A stretch of 64,000 bases of DNA from Bdellovibrionota bacterium (GCA_963170155.1 CAUJGP010000004.1:1-64000), one strand, 5' to 3'; shown: positions 8,505 to 19,148, counted from the stretch's first letter. Notes: generated from the sequence alone by a model not told the origin. Translations and numbers: made by a program.

Positions 8505-8687
8505 TCAGTTCTTACGATTCGCAATTCTTCCTGTGACAAGCGCAGCAACAATAGAAATAATAGAAATCACAAGAAAAACACCTAATAGCAACTTACCGAT
8601 TTCCATAGAAAGCCCCGCAATACCATTGGCACCAAAAATAAAAGCAACAATAGCTAGAATAAAAAAGGTCACAGCTAACCTAACCAT
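8505..8687 (-). CDS. DUF1328 (YtjA-like) small membrane protein
   Basis: 60 residues with two hydrophobic helices. The typical pattern is AVTFFILAIVAFIFGANGIAG followed by a second helix KLLLGVFLVISIIS and a short basic tail. This matches the DUF1328/YtjA family of inner-membrane proteins with unknown function. AAGGAGGA lies just upstream of the ATG. It is probably the first gene of the minus-strand stress operon (8505, 8127, 7747). Confidence 0.92.
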   Translation of the reverse strand: MVRLAVTFFILAIVAFIFGANGIAGLSMEIGKLLLGVFLVISIISIVAALVTGRIANRKN

Positions 8688-8816
8688 TGGAATCCTCCTT
8701 CTTACTTATTATTAATTATTTATTTTCATTTTATCTTAATAGTTTTATGTGATGTAGCAAAGTTAGTGCCAACAAGTTCTCTTATGAAATGGATCTAGCC
8801 GCATTCAGAGATAACC

Positions 8817-8835
8817 ACGTTCTTTTATTGAACGT
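8817..8835. promoter_or_regulatory. Palindrome ACGTTC-N7-GAACGT, copy 2
   Basis: Same arms as the site at 6824-6842, with spacer TTTTATT instead of TTTTTTT. It lies in the divergent promoter region between the DUF1328 gene (start 8687) and the plus-strand gene at 8973, so it could serve either direction. Confidence 0.5.
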
Positions 8836-8972
8836 AGCTAGGAGAGTTTTGTGAACATACTTCCCCTCCATTGTTTTTTATTCCCTTCTCTCTCTCTTTT
8901 TCTTTGGCCTCAGTTTTGCTTTATTATTTTCTGTCCAAATGTTGTTTTGACAACTTAAACAAAGGAGTCCTT

Positions 8973-9158
8973 ATGAAAAACAATAAAGAAAACAGAAACA
9001 ATATGGATAAAAATAATAAACAAATGCCATCTCGAACAAATCCAGATCCTAAAACTAGATATCAACCCAATGATGCTAATGAGCGTAAACAATTCAACGA
9101 TCAAGATAAGGAGTCCAATCACCGCAATACACCCAATGATTCTAGAAACAAAGAATAA
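8973..9158 (+). CDS. Small disordered hydrophilic protein
   Basis: 61 residues from ATG at 8973 with AAAGGAG directly upstream; longer upstream readings run through that site. The composition is almost only N, K, R, D, Q, P, S and E, with no hydrophobic core, so it should be intrinsically disordered. Such hydrophilin-like peptides often accompany CsbD/DUF883 stress genes. I recognise no family. It is followed 69 bases later by a lipoprotein gene, probably on the same transcript. Confidence 0.65.
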   Translation: MKNNKENRNNMDKNNKQMPSRTNPDPKTRYQPNDANERKQFNDQDKESNHRNTPNDSRNKE

Positions 9159-9227
9159 AAGAATTTGAAATACTTATTAAAACTTAATTTTAAACAAGCA
9201 AACAAACAAAACCAAAGGAGATTCTAT

Positions 9228-9824
9228 ATGCTATTAAAGAAACTGATTCTAACTCTTAACGTTGTCCCTTTTCTTCTCTTTGTAGGTTGCGCAGGCACAG
9301 TACACAAAGCAACGGATTCAGAAAATACGAAAGCGGCAATGGAAAAAGCAGGAGAGGGTCAAGAAGCCAATAATTCAGTTGCTCTACAAGCTAAAGCCCA
9401 TAACTTTGTTGAAATCGAGTTCGATCAAGGAAGCGCAGTCCTCACTGAAAGCGCAAAGACTTCTTTAAACTCTGTGATTGAGCAAGCGAGAACAGCGGGT
9501 AAAATCGATAAGGTTCTTGTTTTCTCTTGGGCTGACGAAGAATATCCTTCCAAAAACATCAAGAAGCTTTCGAAGAAACAACAAGAGTTGGCAGCAGACA
9601 GAAATGAAACTATTGAAAAGTATGTAAAAGGCATGCGAAATGTCAATGTTGACACCTATAGTATGGCTGAACAACCTAACACACTTTCAAAATGGTTTAA
9701 CACTTCTGATAGCAAATTGAAAAATTCGTTTATAGCGGCAGGTATTCCTACAAGTGCAACGTCACACTCGCAACAACATCCAAATAAAGCCTCTCACGCT
9801 GTTATTTTGATTCAAGTAGAGTAG
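9228..9824 (+). CDS. Lipoprotein with OmpA-like C-terminal half
   Basis: 198 residues from ATG at 9228, with AAAGGAG seven bases upstream. A lipoprotein signal ends at LFVGC (Cys21). After a linker, the segment NFVEIEFDQGSAVLTESAKTSL followed by AADRNETIEKYVKG resembles the start and helix of an OmpA-type peptidoglycan-binding fold. The second half is atypical, so I call it OmpA-like rather than certain. It probably sits in the outer membrane facing the periplasm. A strong terminator follows. Confidence 0.75.
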   Translation: MLLKKLILTLNVVPFLLFVGCAGTVHKATDSENTKAAMEKAGEGQEANNSVALQAKAHNFVEIEFDQGSAVLTESAKTSLNSVIEQARTAGKIDKVLVFSWADEEYPSKNIKKLSKKQQELAADRNETIEKYVKGMRNVNVDTYSMAEQPNTLSKWFNTSDSKLKNSFIAAGIPTSATSHSQQHPNKASHAVILIQVE

Positions 9825-9860
9825 TCTGAGCCTCTATACGAAAATCTTCTTGAACACTGT

Positions 9861-9894
9861 AATCCCGTCTCGCAAAGCGAGGCGGGATTTTTTT
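9861..9894 (+). terminator. Intrinsic terminator after the lipoprotein gene
   Basis: The stem AATCCCGTCTCGC pairs with GCGAGGCGGGATT over 13 positions (one G-T) around an AAA loop, followed directly by a run of T. This is a textbook Rho-independent terminator for the plus-strand gene. Its T-run touches the argS stop codon on the other strand. Confidence 0.92.
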
Positions 9895-11674
9895 ACATAC
9901 GCTCCGGCACAGAAATACCAAGCAAAGCTAAGCCCTCTTTTAAGACTTCTCTCGTAGCTTTAGCCAAAGCAAGACGATCTTGTTTCAACCCTTCAGATTC
10001 AGCCCGTCCAATGGGGCATTCATGATAAAACTGAGAAAAAAGTTTTGCGACTTCATAAAGATAATTACAAACAACATTGGGTCGATAAGTTTCTACCGCT
10101 TGAGCCATTTGAGAATTGAACTGGCCCAAAAGCATCATGAGCTGTAATTCCAAACTTTGCTTAAGATAATCCCCCTGAGAAAGCGGAATGTTCGTACCTG
10201 AAAATTTCCTCAGGATGCTTTGCACTCGTGCATAGGCATATTGAATGTAAGGGCCAGAATCGCCGTCAATCTTCAGCCACTCCGCCATATCAAAAACAAT
10301 TTTTTTATTGGGATCTATCTTCAACATCCCATACTTGATTGCTCCCTGAGAGATCACACTCGCTGTGGATTCAATTTCATCATTTGTCCACTCAGAACGG
10401 TAACGATCTAAATAGTTTTCTTTAACATGAGATTCCATCTGATGGATCAACTGAATCAAAGGCACAATATTGCCTTTTCGAGAACTCATGGCACCGTCCG
10501 GCAGTTCAACAAAATTGTATTGCAAGTGAAAACATTGATCCGCTTGTTTAAAACCCAAGCGTTTTAAACAAGCAAAAACCTGTTTAAAGTGAAGAGCTTG
10601 GCGCATATCAACGACATAGACGCTACGTTCGATCGAGTGCTCTTCAAATTTACGACGGGCCAACTCGATGTCTTTTGTGGAGTAAAGACCGTTTCCATCA
10701 GACTTTAAAAGCACGCAAAAACCAAGGTTTTCATCATTGAGGTCCATGCCAATGGCCCCTTCACTTTCCACTAACTTTCCTTCTGCAAAATATTTTTTTA
10801 CAGTTTTGACAGAATCAGAATCGACATCACTTTCCCAATACCAATGATCAAATTTAATGTGACACCATTGATAAATATCTTTCATCAAATCAATGGACCA
10901 CTGACGTGTTTCCAACCACAACGCATAAAACTCTCCAGAACGAGATTCAATTTGCTTTAAAATAGCAGAGAGTTTTTCACGATCATTGGCTTCTTCAGGA
11001 GTACCTTCATGATCTTCTAATAATAAATGAGCCTTAGAATACATACGTCCAAGCCATTCTCCCTTTCCAACGGAAGGAATAGGCTCTTGATTATGATACT
11101 TTAAAAACCAAAGACACTTCGCCACGTGGGTCCCCACATCGCCAGGAAAAGTGGTACTGATAATGGGAACTCCAGCATAGCGATTCAAACGCACCAAAGA
11201 ATCTCCCAGACACGCATTTCTCATGTGTCCCACATGGAGTTCTTTGTGCGTGTTTGGTTGTGAAAACTCAATCATTGTTTGCGGTGCTGATTCAAATAAT
11301 TTTTGTTTAAACCCTGCCCCTGTTAAGACAGGCTCCACAAGAGTCTTAAATAAAAACGGTCCTGAAAAAAAGAAATTCACGTAGGGACCAATGCTTTGAA
11401 CTCGATCGAAAGAACTTTGAGAAGAAGATTGTTGCTGTCTTTGTTGAAGCAATGCCGTGATCTGCTGAGCAATAACAGGTGGAGATGAACGTAATTTTTT
11501 TGCTAAAGGAAAAACGCCAAAAGCCAAATGCCCCATCTCTTGTTGAGGAGGAATGGTTAAAAGCGGATACAAGTCTTCGATAGTCAATGAAAGATCAGTC
11601 CAGTGACTTATCAGAGCTCGACGAAGCTCGTCTGCTAAGTTATGCTTTAAACAATCAAAAAGAAGTTTTTTCAT
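9893..11674 (-). CDS. argS: Arginyl-tRNA synthetase
   Basis: 593 residues, the usual length for this class I synthetase, which charges tRNA-Arg in the cytosol. Visible features are the N-terminal additional domain (residues 1-120), the HIGH-type motif HKELHVGHMRN near 150, a KMSKS-like MSSRKGN near 405, and the C-terminal DALR anticodon-binding domain with GDSGPYIQYAYARVQSIL at its start. It lies 55 bases after actF on the same strand with no clear terminator between, so it may be read through from the respiratory operon. Confidence 0.97.
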   Translation of the reverse strand: MKKLLFDCLKHNLADELRRALISHWTDLSLTIEDLYPLLTIPPQQEMGHLAFGVFPLAKKLRSSPPVIAQQITALLQQRQQQSSSQSSFDRVQSIGPYVNFFFSGPFLFKTLVEPVLTGAGFKQKLFESAPQTMIEFSQPNTHKELHVGHMRNACLGDSLVRLNRYAGVPIISTTFPGDVGTHVAKCLWFLKYHNQEPIPSVGKGEWLGRMYSKAHLLLEDHEGTPEEANDREKLSAILKQIESRSGEFYALWLETRQWSIDLMKDIYQWCHIKFDHWYWESDVDSDSVKTVKKYFAEGKLVESEGAIGMDLNDENLGFCVLLKSDGNGLYSTKDIELARRKFEEHSIERSVYVVDMRQALHFKQVFACLKRLGFKQADQCFHLQYNFVELPDGAMSSRKGNIVPLIQLIHQMESHVKENYLDRYRSEWTNDEIESTASVISQGAIKYGMLKIDPNKKIVFDMAEWLKIDGDSGPYIQYAYARVQSILRKFSGTNIPLSQGDYLKQSLELQLMMLLGQFNSQMAQAVETYRPNVVCNYLYEVAKLFSQFYHECPIGRAESEGLKQDRLALAKATREVLKEGLALLGISVPERM

Positions 11675-11729
11675 TCACCAGCAATGACCCGCTTTTTTAT
11701 ACCCCTTAAGATGGAGTACTTTTAAATTT

Positions 11730-12941
11730 TTAATAATTCACATGGTGATTAAGCGCTTCATGCATCCGTGGGTCTTTAATAGCGACAGGAGAGTTTTTCT
11801 CCAAAAATTTAAAGACTGAAAGCATGAAAACGCCAGCAACACCGGCAAAAACTAAGACCTCGATAACACCAAACTGCACAGAGTTATCATTGAAGTTAGG
11901 ATAAATCAGCCAGTACAAATCTAAAAATTGCATGACTAAAACACCCCAGCAAACTAACTTTAGAGTCCCTTCACTGCGCTTAACTCCTCGAGGTAAAAGA
12001 ATCAGAAAAGGAATGATAAAACGGAAAATCAATAGCGCCATTGAAATTCCTAACCATCCATTCTGAGAACGAAGAAGAAAAAACTCGGTCTCTTCAGGAA
12101 TATTCGCATACCAAATAAGCATAAATTGGCTAAAAGCAATGTAAGCCCAGAAAACAGTAAAACCTTTTAGATACTTTGCAAGGTCATGGATGTGCTCAAT
12201 ATTAATATAACCCTTCACCGCTCCGCTATTTACTAAAGCAAATGCAAATAAAATCATAGCTGCAAAAGTAGCTTGAATGAGACCCGAAAAACAATAAACA
12301 CCCCAAATAGTGCTGTACCAGTGGGGAAGGAGAGCCATTAGCAAATCGACACTAAAAAGACTAAACCCTAATGAAAATGCGAAAAGAAACGCAATACTCC
12401 ATGGGACAGCAGAATGCGTAAGTTGATCGTCTCCAGTTTTATCTTGTGTCAAAGAACGTCCCACAATCTGATGTCTAAAAAACCACATCAATAAACCAAA
12501 GCCAAAAAGCCGAATAAGAAAAAATGGATAATTCAAATAAGCTTTTTTAACATTTAAGAGAGCATCACTCGCCATTCTCTCTGCATCCGCCCAAGGATAA
12601 AGAGTCTTAAGGCCAAAAACGAGGATTAACCCTCCAACAAGCATAAAAGGAATAAAGGCTGTAAAAGACTCCCCGATTCTACGAACCGAAGAGCTCCATC
12701 CCGCTTTAGTGACGAAGTGAATGGCACTAAAAAAGAGTCCTCCGATAGCAAGACAAGAGAAGTAAAAGAAAGCGAGCAGAAAAGCGGGCCACACTTGATT
12801 TTGAAATTTGAAAATACCAACAATAAGGGCCAGCCCACCCAACGCTGCCGCTGCAACAGAAGCTGTTTTCACACCTGAGCTAGGTAAAAAAGGAGATGCT
12901 TGTAACTGAATTTGATGATGATCCGAATGATTGTTTGCCAT
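11730..12941 (-). CDS. actF: Alternative Complex III subunit F (membrane, quinol oxidation)
   Basis: ACIII oxidises quinol and passes electrons to a cytochrome c or an oxidase, replacing the bc1 complex. This 403-residue protein (ATG at 12941, directly after the actE stop) has about ten hydrophobic segments, no haem motifs and no cysteines typical of Fe-S. It fits ActF, the second polytopic subunit. Its position, last in an A-B-C-D-E-F gene order, is what fixes the identity. Upstream in-frame codons lie inside actE and are not used. Confidence 0.9.
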   Translation of the reverse strand: MANNHSDHHQIQLQASPFLPSSGVKTASVAAAALGGLALIVGIFKFQNQVWPAFLLAFFYFSCLAIGGLFFSAIHFVTKAGWSSSVRRIGESFTAFIPFMLVGGLILVFGLKTLYPWADAERMASDALLNVKKAYLNYPFFLIRLFGFGLLMWFFRHQIVGRSLTQDKTGDDQLTHSAVPWSIAFLFAFSLGFSLFSVDLLMALLPHWYSTIWGVYCFSGLIQATFAAMILFAFALVNSGAVKGYINIEHIHDLAKYLKGFTVFWAYIAFSQFMLIWYANIPEETEFFLLRSQNGWLGISMALLIFRFIIPFLILLPRGVKRSEGTLKLVCWGVLVMQFLDLYWLIYPNFNDNSVQFGVIEVLVFAGVAGVFMLSVFKFLEKNSPVAIKDPRMHEALNHHVNY

Positions 12942-12943
12942 GA

Positions 12944-13492
12944 CTAGTGAGTCCCCTTTTGAAGATGTCGAATGTATTGAACTACTGCCCAACGCCACTC
13001 TTCTTTTGGAATATGAGAAGCGTAAGGACCCATAATGCCCTGACCCACTTGTATGACATGGTAGATCTGGCCATCTTTCCAATTTTTGACTTTATCTGAG
13101 AAGAGAGAAGGGGGTTTTAACGCCATTTTCTCTCCCACTAAGCTCTTACCATCTCCTTTTTCCCCATGGCAAACAGCGCAGTGAATGTCATAATATTTCT
13201 GACCTGTAATCAAAACTTCAGAAGAAAAATCTCCGGCCAAGGGATTAGAATTATTCATAGCCCCTTCATAATCCATTGCAAAGCGATAAGGTTTAAAACC
13301 TACGGGCACAGTATTGGGAGGAGGAACTCGCATCCCTCGCGATGCCGGAGAACTCTCATCATACTCTTGAGATTTCACGGCAGGAGACTCCATCATATCT
13401 TGAATCAATTCTACATTTGGTTCTTTACCACCACTACAAGCTCCTAAAATAACGGCGAGTGAACCAACTGTTATTAATGTTGCCAATCTCAT
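12944..13492 (-). CDS. actE: Alternative Complex III subunit E, monohaem cytochrome c lipoprotein
   Basis: 182 residues. A lipoprotein signal ends at ILGAC (Cys19). The single haem-binding motif is CAVCHG near residue 112, and the distal region GQGIMGPYASHIP could supply the axial methionine. It is the membrane-anchored cytochrome c subunit of ACIII and faces the periplasm. It starts one base after the actD stop and is followed two bases later by actF. Confidence 0.92.
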   Translation of the reverse strand: MRLATLITVGSLAVILGACSGGKEPNVELIQDMMESPAVKSQEYDESSPASRGMRVPPPNTVPVGFKPYRFAMDYEGAMNNSNPLAGDFSSEVLITGQKYYDIHCAVCHGEKGDGKSLVGEKMALKPPSLFSDKVKNWKDGQIYHVIQVGQGIMGPYASHIPKEEWRWAVVQYIRHLQKGTH

Positions 13493-13493
13493 A

Positions 13494-14018
13494 TTAGTAC
13501 TCCGCCACTTTCTTCACTTCTGCTGCCCCCAGTTGTTTAAAAAGTTCTGTGATTTTATTTTCATCATACCCGACTTCACCCTTAGGGATAAATAATGCAA
13601 ATTTATGGCTCGTCAGATCGGGATCAATCAAAGGAGGGTTTATTTTTGGTAAACCACAAAGATAAAAAAGAGCAGCCACGGATAAAAGAGCCGCAAACAA
13701 AATAGTGAGTTCAAATATCACAGGAATAAAAGCAGGCAAACTAAACATGGGTTTTCCTCCCACATTGATAGGCCAGCTCACTGCGCTTGTCCACCAAGTT
13801 AAGAGCAAACCAGAAAGGCAGCCCATTAAACCCGCTACAAAAGTTACATACGGAATATTAGAGCGTTTGATCTCCATCGCCTCTTCCATTCCATGAACGG
13901 GATAAGGAGTAATGGTATCAAATTTTTTAAAGCCAAGACTCTGACACTTTCGTGCTGCTTCGAGAATTTTATCTTCCTCTAACCAAATTCCAGCAATACC
14001 TGATTGATATTTAGCCAT
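13494..14018 (-). CDS. actD: Alternative Complex III subunit D (DUF3341)
   Basis: 174 residues from ATG at 14018, overlapping the end of actC by eight bases; the upstream in-frame codons lie in actC. The order is an N-terminal cytoplasmic domain ([31 protein letters not shown]), two membrane helices at about 50-120, then a C-terminal domain. This is the DUF3341 architecture of ActD, which has no cofactor and helps pack the complex. Confidence 0.92.
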   Translation of the reverse strand: MAKYQSGIAGIWLEEDKILEAARKCQSLGFKKFDTITPYPVHGMEEAMEIKRSNIPYVTFVAGLMGCLSGLLLTWWTSAVSWPINVGGKPMFSLPAFIPVIFELTILFAALLSVAALFYLCGLPKINPPLIDPDLTSHKFALFIPKGEVGYDENKITELFKQLGAAEVKKVAEY

Positions 14019-15375
14019 GGTGACCCCCCTTGACATCTTTACCTACATGAAGAACAGGCTTAACCTCAGCAATAGAAACCGCTGGGAATAACCTCAAATA
14101 AAGTAGAAAGAGCGTAAAGAACATCCCAAAACTACCGACCAGAATGGAGGTATCCATCCAGCTCCACCCATACATTCCCCAATTGGAAGGTAAAAAATCA
14201 CGATGCAATGATGTCACAGTGATAACGAACCGTTCGAACCACATTCCAATATTCACAAAAATAGAAACAACAAACATCACTGGAATAGATCGTCGGGCCG
14301 CTTTAAACCAAAAAATTTGAGGAGACAATACGTTGCAACTGACCATGATCCAATAAGACCAAGCATAAGGACCCAACGCTCGATTTAAAAAGGCGTAGCG
14401 CTCGTAAGGGTTTCCTGAATACCAAGCGATAAACATTTCAGAAGCATAGGCGTATCCAACAAGGAGTCCTGTCGTCATGATGATTTTATTCATCACTTCC
14501 ATGTGGTCAATCGTGATGTAATCTTTGAATTGAGGGAATCCCATGCGCACCAAAGTCATCAGCGTGATCACCATTCCAAAACCCGAAAAAATAGCTCCTG
14601 CAACGAAGTAGGGAGGAAAAATCGTGGTGTGCCAACCCGGTAAGTTTGACACAGCGAAGTCGAAAGAAACGATGGTATGCACAGATAACACAAGAGGCGT
14701 TGATAATCCCGCAAGCAGTAAATAGAGCATTTCATAATGGCTCCAATCACGAGAAGACCCTCTCCACCCCATTGATAAAATCCCATAAATCAACTTTCGG
14801 GTTTTATTTTGAGCCCGATCCCGAAGAGTGGCAAAATCAGGAATTAATCCTATATACCAAAAAACCATAGAGACTGTCGCATAGGTCGAAACCGCAAAAA
14901 CGTCCCATAATAAAGGAGATCTGAAGTTGGTCCACAGAGGTCCCCTTTGATTGGGATAGGGCAATAACCAATAATCAAACCACGGTCGCCCCGTATGAAG
15001 CAGAGGAAAGAGTCCCGCCGTCATAACGGCAAAAACAGTCATGGCCTCTGCCGTACGAGCGACAGAAGTTCTCCATTTTTGTCGAAAGAGAAATAAAATG
15101 GCTGAAATCAGAGTCCCTGCGTGCCCGATACCAATCCAAAAAACGAAGGTGACGATCATCGTCCCCCACCCAATAGGATTATTCACACCCAGAAGCCCGA
15201 TTCCAGTAGAGATCAAAATGCCAATGGAAATAATATAATAAATAAAAAGAGCTTTGGCGCTGAGAAACATCGCCAGCCATCCTCCGGAAGGCATACTCTC
15301 CACAGGAGCGCAGATATCATCAGAGACATCTTTCAGCGTCTTATTACCAAGGACTAATGGGTTACGCTTAATCAT
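14011..15375 (-). CDS. actC: Alternative Complex III subunit C (NrfD-like quinol-binding)
   Basis: 454 residues with about ten membrane segments. The family pattern ([40 protein letters not shown]-like [18 protein letters not shown]) marks ActC, the NrfD/PsrC-type integral subunit that binds and oxidises quinol and passes electrons to the Fe-S clusters of ActB. It overlaps actB by four bases (ATGA) and actD by eight, so translation is coupled. Confidence 0.95.
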   Translation of the reverse strand: MIKRNPLVLGNKTLKDVSDDICAPVESMPSGGWLAMFLSAKALFIYYIISIGILISTGIGLLGVNNPIGWGTMIVTFVFWIGIGHAGTLISAILFLFRQKWRTSVARTAEAMTVFAVMTAGLFPLLHTGRPWFDYWLLPYPNQRGPLWTNFRSPLLWDVFAVSTYATVSMVFWYIGLIPDFATLRDRAQNKTRKLIYGILSMGWRGSSRDWSHYEMLYLLLAGLSTPLVLSVHTIVSFDFAVSNLPGWHTTIFPPYFVAGAIFSGFGMVITLMTLVRMGFPQFKDYITIDHMEVMNKIIMTTGLLVGYAYASEMFIAWYSGNPYERYAFLNRALGPYAWSYWIMVSCNVLSPQIFWFKAARRSIPVMFVVSIFVNIGMWFERFVITVTSLHRDFLPSNWGMYGWSWMDTSILVGSFGMFFTLFLLYLRLFPAVSIAEVKPVLHVGKDVKGGHHG

Positions 15376-18300
15376 GCGTGATCCCCTTTCTTCGCTTCTT
15401 CATGGTGTTGATGGTGAGGGGCATTGATCACCCGCTCACTATTATTTCTAATTTTAGTCATATAACGAACGGCTGGTGCTGCATGGAACTCTTCTAAAAG
15501 AGAATAACTTCTTGGATCTTCTTTAAAGAGCTGAGCCACTCGACTCTTAGGATCGTTCACATCACCAAAAACAATCGCTTCTGTTGGACATGTTTGTTGA
15601 CAAGCTGTTTTAACTTCACCGTCTTTGAGCGCTCGTCCTTCTTGTTTTGCTGTGTCTTTTGCTGTCTTAATTCGCTGAACACAAAAGGTACACTTTTCCA
15701 TTACTCCTCGTGTTCGTACTGTAACTTCAGGATTCAAAGCTAAAGCCTCAGACTTCTCGAGTGTCTTTCGATAATTAAACCAATTATAACGTCTTACCTT
15801 ATAAGGGCAATTGTTCACACAATAACGAGTCCCAACACAACGGTTATAAACCATTTCATTAAGTCCTTCATTACTATGTACCGTTGCCAATACGGGACAG
15901 ACTGTTTCGCAAGGCGCGTTATCACAATGCTGACACATGACAGGTTGAAACACTGTTTCTGCCTCAGAAGGATTTCCAGTGTAGTAACGGTCAATGCGAA
16001 TCCAATGCATTTCACGACCTTGAAGAACGTATTTTTTACCAACAATAGGAATATTATTCTCAGACTGACACGCAACCACACAGGCACTACATCCTGTGCA
16101 AACATTAAGGTCGACAGACATAGCCCACTTATGACCATCGTATCGATGGTGAGGCCAAATAGAAAATATTTTATGTTTATGAATGCCTGCTGATTTATCT
16201 TTTAAATACTCTTGAAGTGTCGCCTCAATAACAATCGCTCGGCCTTCCATTGTATGATGCCCTTGAACATTAGCCAGGGTGTACTTTTCTTTTGCTGACT
16301 TCATCGAGAGAGATTGGCCAGAGAAGTAACATCCTCCTTGTGTATGAGTCATTAAGTTGTAAGCATTAAAGCCAACACCATTTCCAATGCGTCCTGCGCG
16401 CGTACGACCGTATCCCAAAGCCATCGCCACGACATCATCGTGCAACCCTGGTTGAATGTGAACAGGAACCTTGATCCTTAGGTCATTCATCCCAACTTCC
16501 ACCTTATCACCTTCAGCCAAACCTAATTTTTCTGCTGTAGCAATAGAGATAGATGCATAGTTATCCCAAACGATTTTAGTGATAGGATCTGGCAGCTCTT
16601 GAAGCCAACCAATATTTGATAGCTCTCCTTGACCCAACTGCACAGTAGGATAAAGAAGGAGCTCAAACCCTTCTTGTTTATTTGGTTTGGCACCATAAAG
16701 TTTTTCCACACGAGCGGTTCGCACACTCTCACGCTCATTTTTCAAAGCTCCCACGGAGCCTTTTTGCAAGAGATCCAGCCAAAAATCCTCAAAAGAACCT
16801 TTGAATCCTAAAGAACTCAATAAGCGATCCTTCCAATAAATACGAACCATCTCATAATCGGATTCTGCTTTTCCTAATGCGCTTGAAATCTTTCCCCATT
16901 GTGAAAGCCCCAACAAAATACTGCGCGTGTCATACATAGGTTGAATTGTCGGCTGCTGAATAGCATAGATTCCAGTAAGAGCCTCACTATCACCCCAAGT
17001 CTCTACAGAATGATGATCAGGAGCCACAAAATCTGCTTTGATAGCTGTCTCATCCATGTGAGATCCTGTATAAATCACTGTTTCTACTTTTGTAAGAGCT
17101 GTAGCAAACCAATCTCCTAAATAATAAACAGGGTTCACACTATGAATCAGAAGCGTTTTCACTTTCCCTGCCATCATATCATCAACTAATTGATGAAGGG
17201 CTTGATGCGAACCTGTTAAAGCAACCTGGCTTTGTCCATAAACAACCGTATAGCCATCGTTACCAAGGGCAGAATTAAGAGCATTCACTGCCACCTGCAA
17301 TAAAAGCGCATCTTGATTTTGAGTCGCTGTTCCTCCAGCAACAACCAAAGACTGCCCCTTAGCCTTCAGTAAACTTTGAGCCACTTTTTCAAGAGCTTTA
17401 GGATCTGAGAAACCAAGTAGAGCACCCGCATTCTCAAAGGCAGAGAGTGCTTCTTTAAATTCTGTATTTGCAGCAAAACTTGAATGTCCCGCCTTAACAA
17501 CAACCTCGTAAAGAAGCCCCATAACCACAGTGAGCTGCTGAGAAGGTTTAATTTTAAACCGCTTATCAGCATTGGCTCCTGTCAAAGAATAGTGGGAATC
17601 AAAAACAACCAACTCACTCATTCCTTCAACATTTCTGCGACCTTCAGCAAATTGCTTATTAAAGGCGGTTGGCGTTAACCAAGTTCCTAAAAAGTCAGCA
17701 TCAACACTGACAATCACCTGAGCTCGATCAAAACGATACGATGGAACAAGCTTCGTTCCATAACTTGCCTCTTGCCCCAGAGCAATAGACTCAGGATTTG
17801 TTGGCTCCCAAACAATATGTTGAGCCCGAGTCTCTGTTTGAAAATCCTTTATCATTTGTCGAAGGGTTGGAGATGCCACTTGTCCTGTCAACAAAGTCAC
17901 ACCGCCATTTGCAACGGCGGCTCTTACTTTTTCATCTAACTGTCCCCATGTCACAGAAACAGTCTCGGCATTCGCACGGCCTTCCTTTTGCAAATTATGT
18001 TGAGGCGCTTGTAAACGATCAGGATCATAACAAGAAAGTAAGTGAGCTTGAGCTCTTGCGCTTAAAGCACCTCGACTGAAAGCATGCTGAGGATGACCTT
18101 CATATTTAATGGGCCGTCCCTCACGAGTCTTGACCAATAGACCAAAAGTCTCTGATCCATCAAACCAAGTTGAAGAATAATTTAAAGCCTGCCCTAAAGT
18201 GATTTCTTCAGGCTGTTTCGCATAAGGAACAATTTTTTGAACAGGCCGACGCAGACACCCTGCGGAACCAAGAGCTAAAGAGGCTCCCATCAGCTTTAAA

Positions 18301-18545
18301 AACTCTCTTCGAGCCCAGCCATCCGCCTTATCCTCTTCTTGAAGTGGTGAAGTTAAAAACTCCTGTTCCGCCAACTTTTGAAATTCGGGATCTTTTCCCC
18401 ATTGCTCCAAGCTATTCCAATAACGCTCATCACGTCCTGCCGTAGGCTTAGGACGCTTCGAAAGAATCTCTCGCTTTTGAGCTTCGATTTCTGGAGAATG
18501 GTCGTGATCGTGATTATGGTCGTGGTCTTGATGGTTCTCTGACAT
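15372..18545 (-). CDS. actB: Alternative Complex III subunit B, fused molybdopterin-like and Fe-S protein
   Basis: 1057 residues. The N-terminus is unusually His/Asp-rich (residues 5-16). A twin-arginine signal follows ([21 protein letters not shown] at 79-80), with Cys97 in a possible lipid-anchor position. A molybdopterin oxidoreductase-like domain fills about 100-750; in ACIII this lacks the cofactor. The C-terminal ferredoxin-like part has cysteine groups [37 protein letters not shown] and CTFC...CQQTCP for Fe-S clusters. It carries electrons from ActC to ActA in the periplasm. Start and stop are bounded by actA and actC. Confidence 0.96.
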   Translation of the reverse strand: MSENHQDHDHNHDHDHSPEIEAQKREILSKRPKPTAGRDERYWNSLEQWGKDPEFQKLAEQEFLTSPLQEEDKADGWARREFLKLMGASLALGSAGCLRRPVQKIVPYAKQPEEITLGQALNYSSTWFDGSETFGLLVKTREGRPIKYEGHPQHAFSRGALSARAQAHLLSCYDPDRLQAPQHNLQKEGRANAETVSVTWGQLDEKVRAAVANGGVTLLTGQVASPTLRQMIKDFQTETRAQHIVWEPTNPESIALGQEASYGTKLVPSYRFDRAQVIVSVDADFLGTWLTPTAFNKQFAEGRRNVEGMSELVVFDSHYSLTGANADKRFKIKPSQQLTVVMGLLYEVVVKAGHSSFAANTEFKEALSAFENAGALLGFSDPKALEKVAQSLLKAKGQSLVVAGGTATQNQDALLLQVAVNALNSALGNDGYTVVYGQSQVALTGSHQALHQLVDDMMAGKVKTLLIHSVNPVYYLGDWFATALTKVETVIYTGSHMDETAIKADFVAPDHHSVETWGDSEALTGIYAIQQPTIQPMYDTRSILLGLSQWGKISSALGKAESDYEMVRIYWKDRLLSSLGFKGSFEDFWLDLLQKGSVGALKNERESVRTARVEKLYGAKPNKQEGFELLLYPTVQLGQGELSNIGWLQELPDPITKIVWDNYASISIATAEKLGLAEGDKVEVGMNDLRIKVPVHIQPGLHDDVVAMALGYGRTRAGRIGNGVGFNAYNLMTHTQGGCYFSGQSLSMKSAKEKYTLANVQGHHTMEGRAIVIEATLQEYLKDKSAGIHKHKIFSIWPHHRYDGHKWAMSVDLNVCTGCSACVVACQSENNIPIVGKKYVLQGREMHWIRIDRYYTGNPSEAETVFQPVMCQHCDNAPCETVCPVLATVHSNEGLNEMVYNRCVGTRYCVNNCPYKVRRYNWFNYRKTLEKSEALALNPEVTVRTRGVMEKCTFCVQRIKTAKDTAKQEGRALKDGEVKTACQQTCPTEAIVFGDVNDPKSRVAQLFKEDPRSYSLLEEFHAAPAVRYMTKIRNNSERVINAPHHQHHEEAKKGDHA

Positions 18546-18569
18546 AAACTTTTATCTCCCGCAATGCCA

Positions 18570-19148
18570 TTATTGGTGACAGGTCGTACAATTCAATGGA
18601 GCTTTATTTTCTGGCTGTCGATGACAATTAATACACCAACCCATCGATAAATCTGTAAATTGATAAACGGTCTTCATAGTATCAACGGCTCCATGACAGG
18701 TATTACAGCTGACTCCCTTTTGAACGTGGGCAGAATGATTGAACTGTACATGGTCAGGCAGCATGTGCACTCGAACCCATTCAATAGACGTATTTTTTTC
18801 ATAAGCCTCACGAATCTTAGCAATAAAAGGAGAATCCGTCTTGACTTGGATATGACAATTCATACACGTGCTCAACGCTGGAATATTAGAATGTTTTGAT
18901 CGCTCCACCTGATTGTGGCAATACTGACATTTGATCTGATATTGTCCCGCATGCACAGAGTGATCAAAAGGGATAGGTTGATCAGGCTGATAGTTTTTAT
19001 TGTAGCCAATTCCCGGCTGAAACTTGCTGCAAGCTCCGAATACAAACGATAAAACAATAACACCGAAAAAAAACACAAACCGACCCCAGGCGGACGCTCT
19101 CAAGCGCCCTTTTAGCAGAGAATTTCCCTGCATCGCTCTCTTCTGCAT
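18570..19148 (-). CDS. actA: Alternative Complex III subunit A, pentahaem cytochrome c
   Basis: 192 residues from ATG at 19148, which has GGGAAG five bases upstream; a GTG two codons earlier overlaps that site. It has an N-terminal hydrophobic anchor with a lipobox-like FGAC, then five CxxCH haem motifs (CQYCH, CMNCH, CNTCH, CINCH, CTTCH). This matches pentahaem ActA, the outermost periplasmic electron carrier of ACIII. It is first in the actABCDEF operon, and the 450 bases before it should hold the promoter. Confidence 0.94.
   Translation of the reverse strand: MQKRAMQGNSLLKGRLRASAWGRFVFFFGVIVLSFVFGACSKFQPGIGYNKNYQPDQPIPFDHSVHAGQYQIKCQYCHNQVERSKHSNIPALSTCMNCHIQVKTDSPFIAKIREAYEKNTSIEWVRVHMLPDHVQFNHSAHVQKGVSCNTCHGAVDTMKTVYQFTDLSMGWCINCHRQPENKAPLNCTTCHQ

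Noticed and set aside
11730-13082. Longer start for actF at 13082
   Set aside because: The extra 47 codons lie inside actE; the ATG at 12941 directly follows the actE stop.
15815-16193. Opposing frames of about 105 codons within actB
   Set aside because: Both are shadows of the Fe-S domain coding sequence; the cysteine-rich actB frame is unambiguous.
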